Source: a virus
Strand: one strand, 5' to 3'
DNA length: 26,809 bases
IMG/VR virus record: IMGVR_UViG_3300036790_000374
Location: 1-26,809 of that record
Shown here: positions 15,064 to 23,159 of the stretch, in pieces
Position numbering within the stretch: the first letter of the stretch is position 1
Layout: the number at the start of each line of letters is the position of its first letter
The notes under the pieces: model-generated
What the model was told of the DNA's origin: nothing
Databases searched by the model: none
The model's input: only the letters and a program-made list of their open reading frames with translations
Made by a program: the position numbers and the translations under genes

Positions 15064-15527
15064 GCGCGCAATCGGCAACGGCCGCCGTGTATGGAGTGCT
15101 GAAGGGCATCGATTCCCTCGGTCCGAACGTCTACGACCGGATCCGCTTCGCCATGGACGATGCGACATTCAACTCGCTTTTTGTGGATAGCATCAGTGTT
15201 CCGAATACTACTTTCGTGCATGTCTGGATGGTGAGCCGCGAAAGCTCGTCTTCAAAAGACGAGGTACTGCAGGCTTATCAGCGTAGCCACACTATCGTTG
15301 CCACCGGTTTCATGGGCTTCAAAGACCCGACATCGGAGCCAGTTTGGCAGGCCGAGGTTGAAACCATCGCTCTCGCGCTTGGCGCATTCGCCCAGCGCCG
15401 ATTCAACGGCGACTTCGATTGGTCGGGGCCCCCGCAGGTTGAGGGCGTCAAGCTTGTTATGTTCCGAAACGCGTTGTGCCACACGGCGCGCATCATCCAC
15501 CCCGTTCAAGAATTTCCGCTCAATTGA
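15060..15527 (+). CDS. tail terminator-like protein
   Basis: This 155-residue protein has a TTG start that overlaps the previous TGA and is preceded by GGGAGG. It has an alternating helix-strand pattern (V-Y-G-V-L-K-G-I-D, then a strand with T-T-F-V-H-V-W-M-V, then H-T-I-V-A-T-G-F-M-G-F and a final I-I-H-P-V-Q-E-F) that resembles tail terminator and tail completion proteins. Its position, after the neck gene and before the tube gene, is the standard one for a terminator that caps the tube at the correct length. No direct sequence match is claimed. Confidence 0.6.
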   Translation: MSAQSATAAVYGVLKGIDSLGPNVYDRIRFAMDDATFNSLFVDSISVPNTTFVHVWMVSRESSSSKDEVLQAYQRSHTIVATGFMGFKDPTSEPVWQAEVETIALALGAFAQRRFNGDFDWSGPPQVEGVKLVMFRNALCHTARIIHPVQEFPLN

Positions 15528-15542
15528 GCTGAAGGAGTCTCT

Positions 15543-16556
15543 ATGCCTACGTCATTTCAAACTCAGCGCAGCATCGCACGCAATTTGGTGCTCAGCGCGC
15601 TTTCACAGGAAACCATCGGCGAGACCTTTGCCGATGCCTCGCTTACTTATCGCGGGCGGCCGGAAACCAGTGCGTTTGCGCAGTGGGACGGCAGCTATGA
15701 GTCCGACTATGAGTACGCCGGCAAGGGCAACTCAATGGCTACCGAGAGCCGGCTCATCACGCAGCAGTCGTCCCTCTCGCTTTCCACGCGGCTGGATGAC
15801 TTCCTTGTGGGCTTTCTCTTCGCATTCTGCATGGCCCAGGAGACGTACACGGTTGGAGCGGAAGGCGCGCCGAACACCCATCTGTTCACATGGAAAGACA
15901 CCGGCGATCCGGCGTTACTCACCAATGTCTATATCGAAGACACTTCGGCGCTCAAGCGCAAATGGGCCGACCTGTCGCTCTCACAGTTTGTGCTCTCCGG
16001 CTCCGACAAGGGGTCGGTGATGGTGAAGGCCAGTTTTATCGGCCTCGGCACCTTCACCGCGGTTGCCATGGGCGCGCTGCCGGCTCTCCCAACCGCACAG
16101 TACCTTTACGGCTCCGATTCCGTCGTGTCGATCGGCCCGGTGGGCGCGCCCGTCTCGTTGTCGCCGCGCGTGCTGAGCTGGGAGGCGACCTTCGACCATC
16201 AGAATGAGTTGTTCCGCGCCACGGGCGGCGGCACGAAGCCTTACTTTGTGCGCCAGGGCAACCCGATCCAGAAGCTCAAGCTGGTGATCGCGAACGATAC
16301 GACCTCCGACGTTGAAACGTGGAGGATCAACCAGACGCCGTTGGAAGTGAAAATCGTGGTCGCTTCGGGCGCGACATCGCTGACCATCGACTACCCCAAC
16401 GTCAATATCCCCAAGGCCGACATCGGCGAGCAGGATAAGCTCGTCGCCTCCACTATCGAGCTGGATCAGACCACGATCAAGCAGCCTGCGGGCGGTGGCA
16501 ATGCTGTCACGGCCACCGTGCTGAATACCGACGTGGCATACCTCACCGGCGTATAA
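15543..16556 (+). CDS. major tail tube protein
   Basis: This 337-residue protein has GAAGGAG seven bases before its ATG. It is strand-rich with segments typical of tube proteins: D-A-S-L-T-Y-R-G near 32, S-L-S-L-S-T-R-L-D (about 77-85), F-V-L-S-G-S-D-K-G (about 148-156), then F-R-A-T-G-G-G-T-K-P and repeated K-L-V-I/V-K-I-V strands, ending V-L-N-T-D-V-A-Y-L-T-G-V. It lies between the terminator and the chaperone-region genes before a tape measure, which is the invariable place of the tube gene. No sheath gene accompanies it, so the tail is non-contractile. Its length is greater than that of lambda gpV and would leave room for an extra surface domain. Confidence 0.75.
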   Translation: MPTSFQTQRSIARNLVLSALSQETIGETFADASLTYRGRPETSAFAQWDGSYESDYEYAGKGNSMATESRLITQQSSLSLSTRLDDFLVGFLFAFCMAQETYTVGAEGAPNTHLFTWKDTGDPALLTNVYIEDTSALKRKWADLSLSQFVLSGSDKGSVMVKASFIGLGTFTAVAMGALPALPTAQYLYGSDSVVSIGPVGAPVSLSPRVLSWEATFDHQNELFRATGGGTKPYFVRQGNPIQKLKLVIANDTTSDVETWRINQTPLEVKIVVASGATSLTIDYPNVNIPKADIGEQDKLVASTIELDQTTIKQPAGGGNAVTATVLNTDVAYLTGV

Positions 16557-16576
16557 CGCGAGCAACGAGGAAAGCG

Positions 16577-16942
16577 ATGACGCCGCAATCTCCCGTGGTC
16601 GAGGGGCTGGAGCCGTACGAGATTCTTCTCGGCGCGGACCAGCCCCAGTATCTCCCTCTCCCCGTGCTGCGCAGCCCGGCTCCGCAGTATGCGGTGATGA
16701 GCCGCTGGGTGCCCACCGCGGAAGAACGCAAACTGATTGCCGAAGGCGCGGACATTTACCTTACGCTGTTCACCTTCGGCGCCGACTATCCACCGACCCA
16801 GATTCACATCATGCGATCGAGCGCCGACGCTGAGCTGATCGAACAGCAGATGAATCTGAACGTCGAACTGAGCCAGCGGATGCGCGCCCAGATGGCTGCG
16901 CAGGCGCTCAAGGAGCAAACGACTCATGAAAAAAGCAACTGA
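16577..16942 (+). CDS. first tail assembly chaperone-region protein (lambda gpG position)
   Basis: This 121-residue protein has GAGGA near its ATG. It begins T-P-Q-S-P-V-V-E-G-L-E-P-Y-E-I, has strands around L-P-L-P-V-L-R-S, a W-V-P-T-A-E-E-R-K-L segment (about 44-53) and ends in a helix rich in Gln, Met and Ala. It has no recognised family. In long-tailed phages the small gene between tube and tape measure is a tail assembly chaperone. The 3' end overlaps the next gene by 17 bases, including a slippery-looking A-run described separately. Confidence 0.5.
   Translation: MTPQSPVVEGLEPYEILLGADQPQYLPLPVLRSPAPQYAVMSRWVPTAEERKLIAEGADIYLTLFTFGADYPPTQIHIMRSSADAELIEQQMNLNVELSQRMRAQMAAQALKEQTTHEKSN
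16910..16935 (+). promoter_or_regulatory. ribosome-binding site plus A6G run in the chaperone-gene overlap
   Basis: AAGGAG (16910-16915) stands ten bases before the ATG at 16926 and would serve that gene. Three bases into the new gene lies AAAAAAG (16929-16935), still within the first gene, whose stop is at 16940-16942. From the first frame, the Lys codon AAA at 16931-16933 can re-pair perfectly either two bases back or one base forward. Both moves enter the frame of the second gene. The site could thus allow a fusion protein besides normal initiation. Confidence 0.4.
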
Positions 16943-17714
16943 GACAGCCATGGTGCGCGGCGAGAAGCCGGCCGCCGAACCAATTGAAGAGGCCGCTCCC
17001 GCAGCGCCGGCGCTGTTGCCGCTCGACCAGGTGCGGGTCATAGTGCTCAAGAGCCCGCGCGGCCCGTTGACCTACACCTTCCGCAGAATCGTCATTGCCG
17101 ATTGGCAGGCGTTCTTTGCCGCCGTCGTGAATCAGACGCTGCAGCGCCAGGGCGTGCGCGAGGCCGTGTATGAGAGCGAGACCGCGCAACTGCAGCTCGT
17201 GGAGAAGACTTTGACGGCCGTCGAAGGCTACGGCGATTTGAGCAAACTGAAGGATTGGAAGAAATCCCTGCCGCTGAAGCATCGCCTCGCCGTTGGCTCA
17301 GTGCTGCGCGGCGTGGGCGAGGCCGCGGCAGATGCCGATGCGCCGCTCTCTGACCTGGTCGAGATCCGGCTCGACGGCTATTGGTCCGCCGGCGCGGACG
17401 GCCGCACGGCGCTCTATTCCGGACTTGTGCATCGCTTCCGCCAGCCGTCGATCGAGCAACTGAAGAAGTTCAACTTTGAAACGGCTCGGGTGCGGGCCGA
17501 GGGCGATTCTAGCAACGGTGTCACCTCATACCCATCGCGCCAGTTGGTGGCCATGCGCATCTACGACGAGCTGATCGAAGAAGTGGACGGATATGCGGCC
17601 GCAGGCGCGGCTCTTACGGGTATCGAGAACATCTGCCGCGAGATGGACGGTGCGCACAAGGCGGAGGCCGCACTGGCGCTGTTCTCGCAGGGCGACTCTA
17701 TTCGCGTGCAGTAA
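16926..17714 (+). CDS. second tail chaperone-region protein
   Basis: This 262-residue protein has its own Shine-Dalgarno and overlaps the first gene by 17 bases in a +1/-2 relation. It starts with an Ala/Pro/Glu-rich stretch (about 1-35). A strand region with V-I-V-L-K-S-P-R-G-P-L-T-Y-T-F (about 39-53) follows, then helices with W-Q-A-F-F-A-A-V-V-N-Q and a final Ala-rich part. Its place before the tape measure points to a tail chaperone or tube-tape adaptor, but no family is recognised. It could be produced alone or as a frameshift extension of the first protein. Confidence 0.5.
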   Translation: MKKATETAMVRGEKPAAEPIEEAAPAAPALLPLDQVRVIVLKSPRGPLTYTFRRIVIADWQAFFAAVVNQTLQRQGVREAVYESETAQLQLVEKTLTAVEGYGDLSKLKDWKKSLPLKHRLAVGSVLRGVGEAAADADAPLSDLVEIRLDGYWSAGADGRTALYSGLVHRFRQPSIEQLKKFNFETARVRAEGDSSNGVTSYPSRQLVAMRIYDELIEEVDGYAAAGAALTGIENICREMDGAHKAEAALALFSQGDSIRVQ

Positions 17715-18094
17715 TGCGCGAGGTGGCGTGGGACTTTAAACGGCTGCGGACGGCCGCGCGGGAATTCTTTGAGGAAGGCTATGACAGCACGGAGGCAAAT
17801 CGCATTCTGGCACAGACCGCCCCGGAGCACCAGGCCGCGGCGCGCCAGAAGCTGTACAAGCCGCGTACGCTTCCCGAGGGCTATTACGTTTGGGTTGCGC
17901 ACCTCATCTGGCTTGAAGCGATGCTTGAGGTTGCGACATTCGCGCTTTTTGCCGTCGAGGCTGAAGGATTGCGCATGCTCAAACAGGAGCGCGGCCGCTT
18001 CCAGTCCGCGCACCCACCATGCCCTCACTGCGGAATGCCTAACGAACCGCATGCGCTCTGTTGTAGGGAGTGTGGCGGCGAGATGGGCAAATAG
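17714..18094 (+). CDS. zinc-ribbon protein before the tape measure gene
   Basis: This 126-residue protein has an ATG that overlaps the previous stop (TAATG). The N-terminal 95 residues are helical and basic/acidic mixed (D-F-K-R-L-R-T-A-A-R-E-F-F near the start; W-V-A-H-L-I-W-L-E-A-M about 60-70). The C terminus holds two CxxC pairs, C103-P-H-C106-G and C117-R-E-C120-G, a classic zinc ribbon. In many long-tailed phages the gene at this place is the second chaperone, which binds the tape measure; a metal-binding ribbon there is not usual as far as I know. DNA or protein binding cannot be told apart from the sequence. Confidence 0.65.
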   Translation: MREVAWDFKRLRTAAREFFEEGYDSTEANRILAQTAPEHQAAARQKLYKPRTLPEGYYVWVAHLIWLEAMLEVATFALFAVEAEGLRMLKQERGRFQSAHPPCPHCGMPNEPHALCCRECGGEMGK

Positions 18095-18112
18095 AAAGGC
18101 CTGGGGCTGCTA

Positions 18113-21100
18113 ATGGCAACTGCCGTACAGATCGAATTGATGGTGGATGAGAAGGGCGCGGTCAGCGGTGTGCGCGCCTTCGATACCTCCGTCAGGGGAT
18201 CCGCGGGCAGCGTCAATCAGCTCGATGCGACGCTACAACGCTTGAATGGACATCTTGACCAGCTCGCGATGAAGGGGAAAAAGGCCGGCCAGGATGCCAA
18301 AGACGGTCTAGATAAGACCGGTATTGCCGCCCTGGGCGCAACGGAGCGGATGCGGCTGCTGGAGGAATCTATGGGCGTGCGTGTGCCGCGCGCCATGCTC
18401 CGGCTCATTGCGACCAGCAAGATTGCACAGTCGGGTCTCACCGCCGTTGGAACCGCCGTTGTCGCATTCGGCGGAATCCAGCTTGGCGTAATGGTTTTTG
18501 AGCAGATGATCGCCGGCGCGAAGAAGTTATGGAATGAGCAGCTTTCCCTGACGAAAGCCGCCGAGGATTATGCGGCCGAAGTTGAAAAGACGCGGGATCA
18601 GGACTTCGGGAACAGCCGGTCGATCGAAACCACGCGCATGCGGATCGAGGAGGCAACCGAGGCAGTCAAGAACTTCAAAAAAGAGTCTGATGAGGCAACG
18701 AAGCGCCCCCAGATGTTTGCACACGGCTGGGCCGCTCCGCTCAATCTCATTCCCGGAGCGGGTGGCCTGGCTGCGATGTACCAGCAGCGCAGCCGCGCGC
18801 ACGATCTACAGGGGCAGGCATACGATTCTCAGCGCCAGGTGGACAAACTCAGCCAGGATGCCGACAGCACTCAGTATCACGAAGGCCGCGTTAGCTCGAT
18901 AGAACTTGAGCATGCCAGCGATGCCAGGCTGCAAGGCCAGCAGAAATATAATGCGGAGCTTCGCAAGACGATAGAGCTCGACGCCGAGACTCGCCGGTTC
19001 GAGACAGAGCAGGACAAGATACGCGGCAACACTGCCGCACCGGATGCGGGCGCCAAGAAAGAGGCCGATGCAAACGAAATTGCGCGCCGGCAAAATGCGG
19101 CTGAGATGCAGGCGGAAAACGATGCCAAGGCTAAAGAGAATGCGGAGGAGCTGCGGCGGGTACATGAAGAGGCCATCGAGAGCGGCCTGCGCGGGTCGGC
19201 GCTCTATCACGCGCAGGAAGCAAAGGCTATCGACGATCTCAAGCAAAAGGGCATCGCATCTGCGCAGGCTGTGGCTGATGTTCATGCCAAGTTTCATAAC
19301 GAGGAGATGAAGCAGCTTCAGGATCAGCAGCGCGAGACCGCCAAAATAGTGGATGAAGCAAAGCTCTCCAGCCTGACTGGCATTGCGCATGTTCAGGCTC
19401 AGGGCCAGAGCCGCATCAATGAAGTAAGCGCGGATCCGACTCTCGACCCCGCGGAGAAGGCTAAGCGCATTGCCGCCATCCAGGAGCAGACCGATGCCGA
19501 CGTGGCCCAGAAACAAATTGAGTGGTCGCAGCGCGTCGACGCAGTCGTCCAGGCATCGCAGGAAAAGCAGGTTAGCGGATTTGCGCGGATACGCAAGGAG
19601 GCGGAAAAGGCCCGCGCGGACCTGCAGCGCCAGTTTGACGATTCTCATAACTTGATGAACCTGAACACGCCGGCCGGGCAAAAGACGCTGGATGCCGATA
19701 CCGTGCAGCTCGGGCACGGCTTCGATGCGATCGACAAGAGCAGCGGCCAGCAACAGGCGGAGCTGGCGCAGAAAAACGCCCAGGATACTGAAGAGATCGA
19801 GGCCGAAGCGCAGCGGCGCGGATTGAGCGCTATGAAGCAGCAGACGGCGGCGATCCAGGCTGAATACAACGACCGTGTGCGCAAGTACCAGGAGCAACTC
19901 AAGCAAGACGAAATTTCAGAGGATGACTTCAACCGCCGTGTGTTAGCCGCTGCGCGCGAGCGCGATGCCGAAGAAGCCGAGGCCGCCAAGGCCGCGCGCG
20001 AAAAGATGGCTGGCGAGTTCGATCATTTCTTCAGCAGTCTCGATCATCCGATGAAAGCGCTGCAGGAGATCGGCGACAAAGTTGCGGGCGAAGCAGCAGC
20101 CACCATGGTGCAGAAGGCGCAGGCGCACTTCAGCAAAGGCGCTCCGCAGCCCGCGCAGGACGATAGCATGCTTGGCAACATCCTTGGCAGCTTCGGCTTC
20201 GGCGGCCGGCATGGGCACAAGGACGGGCACACACCGGCAACGGCCGCGGCCGCTCCCGATGGCGCGCACCGCGCCGGCAGCAGCGTCTTCACTGTTAGCC
20301 AGGCGATGATTCGCGTTGGGCAGGCGAGCATCGCGTTTGGCGGCGGAACACAATCGGGCTCAGGTTCGGGTTATGCCGGCGGCACTACGCTACTGGGCTC
20401 GCCTGTTTTATCTGGGTCTCACGCTGGATCGGGGAGCGGGAGCGGATCGGCGAGTACTCCGCTATGGAAGCAGGTAGAGGACGGCGCGACGCGGCAAATA
20501 CCGTCATCCGCGCCGGGCGCGAGCGGATCGGGGCGTGAGGCGGCCGGTTCGACGCCGATGTTGAGCAGCTCGGCGACGGCGGGAATCGGCGGCGGTATCG
20601 TAGGCGGTGCGGGCGATTCTTCAACGCCGCTGGCAACTGGCTTTACCGCCGGCAGCGGAGTTGCTCCTCCGCGCGGTGGAGGTATGACGGCCGCGGTGAA
20701 TGATATGGCGCTGGGCTACAGCGCATTCAAGCAGGGCAAGAGCACTTTCGGCGGCGGCTCGGGCGGTTCCGGCAGCGGCGCTGGCGACACGGCAGAAGTG
20801 CAGCATCCTTCGATCTCCGGACATTTTGACGACAGCGGTAATTTTGTTTCAGACGGTAGCGGTTCGGGAACCAATAACGGGATGCTCGACGGCGGGGGCG
20901 TGAAGTCCAACCTGGGCGGCGCAGTCTCCGGTGCAGAGGGCATGTATGCGGCGTACGAGGGCGATGGCGGCGTCGGCGGCGCGCTGAAGGGCGGCATGGC
21001 CGGCATGCAGCTCGGCGCGGCCCTTGGCGGCCCACTGGGCGCGGCAATCGGCGCTGCTGCTGGAGCCGTGGTAGGTGCAATCGGATTTGGCGGCCGCGAG

Positions 21101-21688
21101 AAGGCCCGCGTCTACGATCTGAAGCAAATTCGGCCGCGCATCAACAACGATATGGACAGTTTTCAGCAGGGCGGCATGGATTATCTGAGCGCGTACAGCG
21201 ATATGGAGAGCGCACAGAACGAAAGCCACGCGGCCATGATGAAGATGGGGCCTGCCGCAATCAGCTACTGGGGCGACACTGTGCGGCCGGAGATTGCGAC
21301 CATTGAGGCAAAGTTGAATCGGGAGTCTAAGGCCGGCCGTAGCGCTGTATCTATGAGCGCCGCGCAATATGCCGTGGGCACCGACTACGTGCCTGAGACC
21401 GCAATGGCGTTGGTTCATAAGGGCGAGATCATCACGCCTGCAGATGAATCCGAAAAGGTGAGAAGCAGGCGGCGCGCGATGAACTCGAACGATGTGGCGG
21501 ACAACTACCGCACCGCGATGGCATCGAAGAGCGCGCAGCGCGGTGGAAGCGGCGACCGCAATGTAAATATCAACGTTCACGCCCACGACGCGAAGGGAAC
21601 TGCGCAATTCTTTAACGACAACATGCACCACATTCGCCGCGTCCTGAATTCGAGCTACGGAAGCTATGGAGGGTTGGCCGATGCCTGA
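18113..21688 (+). CDS. tape measure protein
   Basis: This 1191-residue protein is by far the longest gene of the tail block. The N terminus has a conserved-type start (I-E-L-M-V-D-E-K-G-A-V), a helix and a hydrophobic stretch at about 103-140. Long charged coiled-coil helices rich in Ala, Gln, Glu and Lys run from about 140 to 680. A Gly/Ser-rich low-complexity part (about 720-935) follows, then a glycine-zipper-like membrane segment (about 950-990, repeated G-A-A/G-A-x-G). Near the C terminus is G-T-D-Y-V-P-E-T-A-M-A-L-V-H-K-G-E-I-I-T-P, a motif common in tape measure ends. It sets tail length and enters the cell envelope at infection. At about 0.15 nm per residue the tail would be near 180 nm, an estimate only. 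Confidence 0.92.
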   Translation: MATAVQIELMVDEKGAVSGVRAFDTSVRGSAGSVNQLDATLQRLNGHLDQLAMKGKKAGQDAKDGLDKTGIAALGATERMRLLEESMGVRVPRAMLRLIATSKIAQSGLTAVGTAVVAFGGIQLGVMVFEQMIAGAKKLWNEQLSLTKAAEDYAAEVEKTRDQDFGNSRSIETTRMRIEEATEAVKNFKKESDEATKRPQMFAHGWAAPLNLIPGAGGLAAMYQQRSRAHDLQGQAYDSQRQVDKLSQDADSTQYHEGRVSSIELEHASDARLQGQQKYNAELRKTIELDAETRRFETEQDKIRGNTAAPDAGAKKEADANEIARRQNAAEMQAENDAKAKENAEELRRVHEEAIESGLRGSALYHAQEAKAIDDLKQKGIASAQAVADVHAKFHNEEMKQLQDQQRETAKIVDEAKLSSLTGIAHVQAQGQSRINEVSADPTLDPAEKAKRIAAIQEQTDADVAQKQIEWSQRVDAVVQASQEKQVSGFARIRKEAEKARADLQRQFDDSHNLMNLNTPAGQKTLDADTVQLGHGFDAIDKSSGQQQAELAQKNAQDTEEIEAEAQRRGLSAMKQQTAAIQAEYNDRVRKYQEQLKQDEISEDDFNRRVLAAARERDAEEAEAAKAAREKMAGEFDHFFSSLDHPMKALQEIGDKVAGEAAATMVQKAQAHFSKGAPQPAQDDSMLGNILGSFGFGGRHGHKDGHTPATAAAAPDGAHRAGSSVFTVSQAMIRVGQASIAFGGGTQSGSGSGYAGGTTLLGSPVLSGSHAGSGSGSGSASTPLWKQVEDGATRQIPSSAPGASGSGREAAGSTPMLSSSATAGIGGGIVGGAGDSSTPLATGFTAGSGVAPPRGGGMTAAVNDMALGYSAFKQGKSTFGGGSGGSGSGAGDTAEVQHPSISGHFDDSGNFVSDGSGSGTNNGMLDGGGVKSNLGGAVSGAEGMYAAYEGDGGVGGALKGGMAGMQLGAALGGPLGAAIGAAAGAVVGAIGFGGREKARVYDLKQIRPRINNDMDSFQQGGMDYLSAYSDMESAQNESHAAMMKMGPAAISYWGDTVRPEIATIEAKLNRESKAGRSAVSMSAAQYAVGTDYVPETAMALVHKGEIITPADESEKVRSRRRAMNSNDVADNYRTAMASKSAQRGGSGDRNVNINVHAHDAKGTAQFFNDNMHHIRRVLNSSYGSYGGLADA

Positions 21689-22499
21689 GACAGACATCCT
21701 CAATCCCATCCAGGGTTGGGATCCAGACCTCGGCGACAGCATGAACCCGAGCTTTGGATTTACGCGGAAACGCGCCAACACCCGCAGCAATAAGAAGCCT
21801 GCAGGCGGCCAGCCCTACTCGCGCGAATTGAGCAACGCCGGCCACGTCTTCACGCTCTCATGGATGGGGCGCACGCTCGCATGCGCCAAGCGCCTGAAGT
21901 ACTACCAGGAGCAATACGAGGACGGCTTCTTCACCATCATCGACTGGGACGATAACGGCCGCCATTATGTGGGCCGCTTTACCAGCGATGTAGCGCCGGT
22001 GTTGACCAAGAACAATAGCTGGGATGTGCAGATGGTCGAGTTCACCGAGATTCCCCAGTGCAACTCGGTCCAAGCCCCCAACGGCTGGGATGCTGACGCC
22101 ATCTGGCACTACCCGTTCAATGACTTCGGCGATCAGAAGCTCGCAGTGAGCGGCGCGTGGACCAAGACGGTGCACGCGTTTGGAACCTCGAACATCACCA
22201 CGATGGACAACCCTGGAACCGTAGCCGGCGACTGGGCGCAATTTGAATACAGAGGATACGGCTTCAAACTCTCACTTCTGAAAGGCCCTGGCCTTGGGAA
22301 GGCGGATATCTACCTGGACGGCACGCTACTGGAGACGGCGGACTGCTACGCAGCCGCGAATGAGGGGCCGCAATTTGTGGTGTCCAAGACTGCAGTGCCG
22401 CTGGATATTCATCGCGTGATGGCCGTCGTGGATGGCACAAAAAATGCCGACGCCACGGGCTTCGCTATAGGCTGGGCCGGATTGAGAGTGATGCGATGA
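21681..22499 (+). CDS. distal tail protein with C-terminal carbohydrate-binding-like jelly-roll
   Basis: The product has 272 residues. The ATG at 21681 is preferred over 21666 because GGAGGGT ends seven bases before it; it overlaps the tape measure stop. Residues about 45-125 (F-T-L-S-W, Y-Y-Q-E-Q-Y-E-D-G-F-F-T-I, Y-V-G-R-F-T) have the look of distal tail or lambda gpM-like proteins that form the ring under the tube. Residues about 183-272 resemble galactose-binding-like jelly-rolls: F-E-Y-R-G-Y-G, K-G-P-G-L-G-K-A-D-I-Y-L-D-G, D-C-Y, then H-R-V-M-A-V-V-D-G-T-K-N and G-L-R-V. Such add-on domains at the tail tip often touch sugars on the host. The gene order supports the assignment. Confidence 0.72.
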   Translation: MPETDILNPIQGWDPDLGDSMNPSFGFTRKRANTRSNKKPAGGQPYSRELSNAGHVFTLSWMGRTLACAKRLKYYQEQYEDGFFTIIDWDDNGRHYVGRFTSDVAPVLTKNNSWDVQMVEFTEIPQCNSVQAPNGWDADAIWHYPFNDFGDQKLAVSGAWTKTVHAFGTSNITTMDNPGTVAGDWAQFEYRGYGFKLSLLKGPGLGKADIYLDGTLLETADCYAAANEGPQFVVSKTAVPLDIHRVMAVVDGTKNADATGFAIGWAGLRVMR

Positions 22500-23158
22500 T
22501 TCCTTACTCGCCGACCCTGCAGGGAGTCATTGGAGCCAAGACTGGGATTGCCCCGGCGCATCTGCTCGATGTCGAGGACTGCAACGGGAACTTCTATTAC
22601 TGGGCCAACCGTAAGATGTCGGCGCCGTGTGTACAGGGGTTCGCCGGCGCAACGGTGGCCTATCTGCCGTGGATATTGAGCGTGCCTAACTGGACGTTCT
22701 ATCGCTCGATGCAAACCGATATGGGTGCAATTGAGATGCAGAACCTGAGCGGCGACACGCTGCAGCGCGATTTTGAAAAGATCGTTCGCGCCAGCGCTCT
22801 TGAGGGTGCGCAGTTTGTCTACCGTGAGTGGCAAGGCGATGCGATGGAGGCGACGCTTGAAGTGCATGGCACTCTCAGCATTGACGACAGTGACCCGGAG
22901 ACCGTGAAGCTAAACTGCAAGCAGCTTACAAATCCATCCACCGATGTTGCTCCATCTTATGTTTACAGCGAAATTTGCCAGTGGCGCTGGGGCAGCGTCC
23001 AGTGTGGGTCGACCGCGTTGACGCCATGCTCACAGAGCTATCCCACCTGCCAGGTGATCGAGCGCATCTTCGTCACCATCAACAGCTACGAGAAGAACTT
23101 CGGAGAGGCTACTGCGAATGTGGCCACGAACGTTGTGAACAGGATCAGACAGTTCTAA
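22496..23158 (+). CDS. tail protein with four-cysteine cluster (lambda gpL / phage_BR0599-like)
   Basis: This 220-residue protein has an ATGA overlap with the previous gene. The N-terminal part is strand-rich with P-A-H-L-L-D-V-E-D-C-N-G (about 20-31). The C-terminal part after L-T-N-P-S-T-D-V-A-P contains C161, C170, C178 and C185 with W-R-W-G-S between the first two. This matches the Cys-rich C-terminal domain of lambda gpL and of BR0599 proteins in gene-transfer-agent and Mu-like siphovirus tails; in gpL four cysteines hold an iron-sulfur cluster. Its place between the distal tail gene and the tail tip agrees. Cluster binding here is inferred from the spacing only. Confidence 0.72.
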   Translation: MIPYSPTLQGVIGAKTGIAPAHLLDVEDCNGNFYYWANRKMSAPCVQGFAGATVAYLPWILSVPNWTFYRSMQTDMGAIEMQNLSGDTLQRDFEKIVRASALEGAQFVYREWQGDAMEATLEVHGTLSIDDSDPETVKLNCKQLTNPSTDVAPSYVYSEICQWRWGSVQCGSTALTPCSQSYPTCQVIERIFVTINSYEKNFGEATANVATNVVNRIRQF

Positions 23159-23159
23159 T

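Noticed and set aside
16929-16935. Standard -1 slippery heptamer A-AAA-AAG
   Set aside because: The run is not in the register needed for a -1 shift from the first gene, and a -1 shift would not enter the second gene; only +1 or -2 would.
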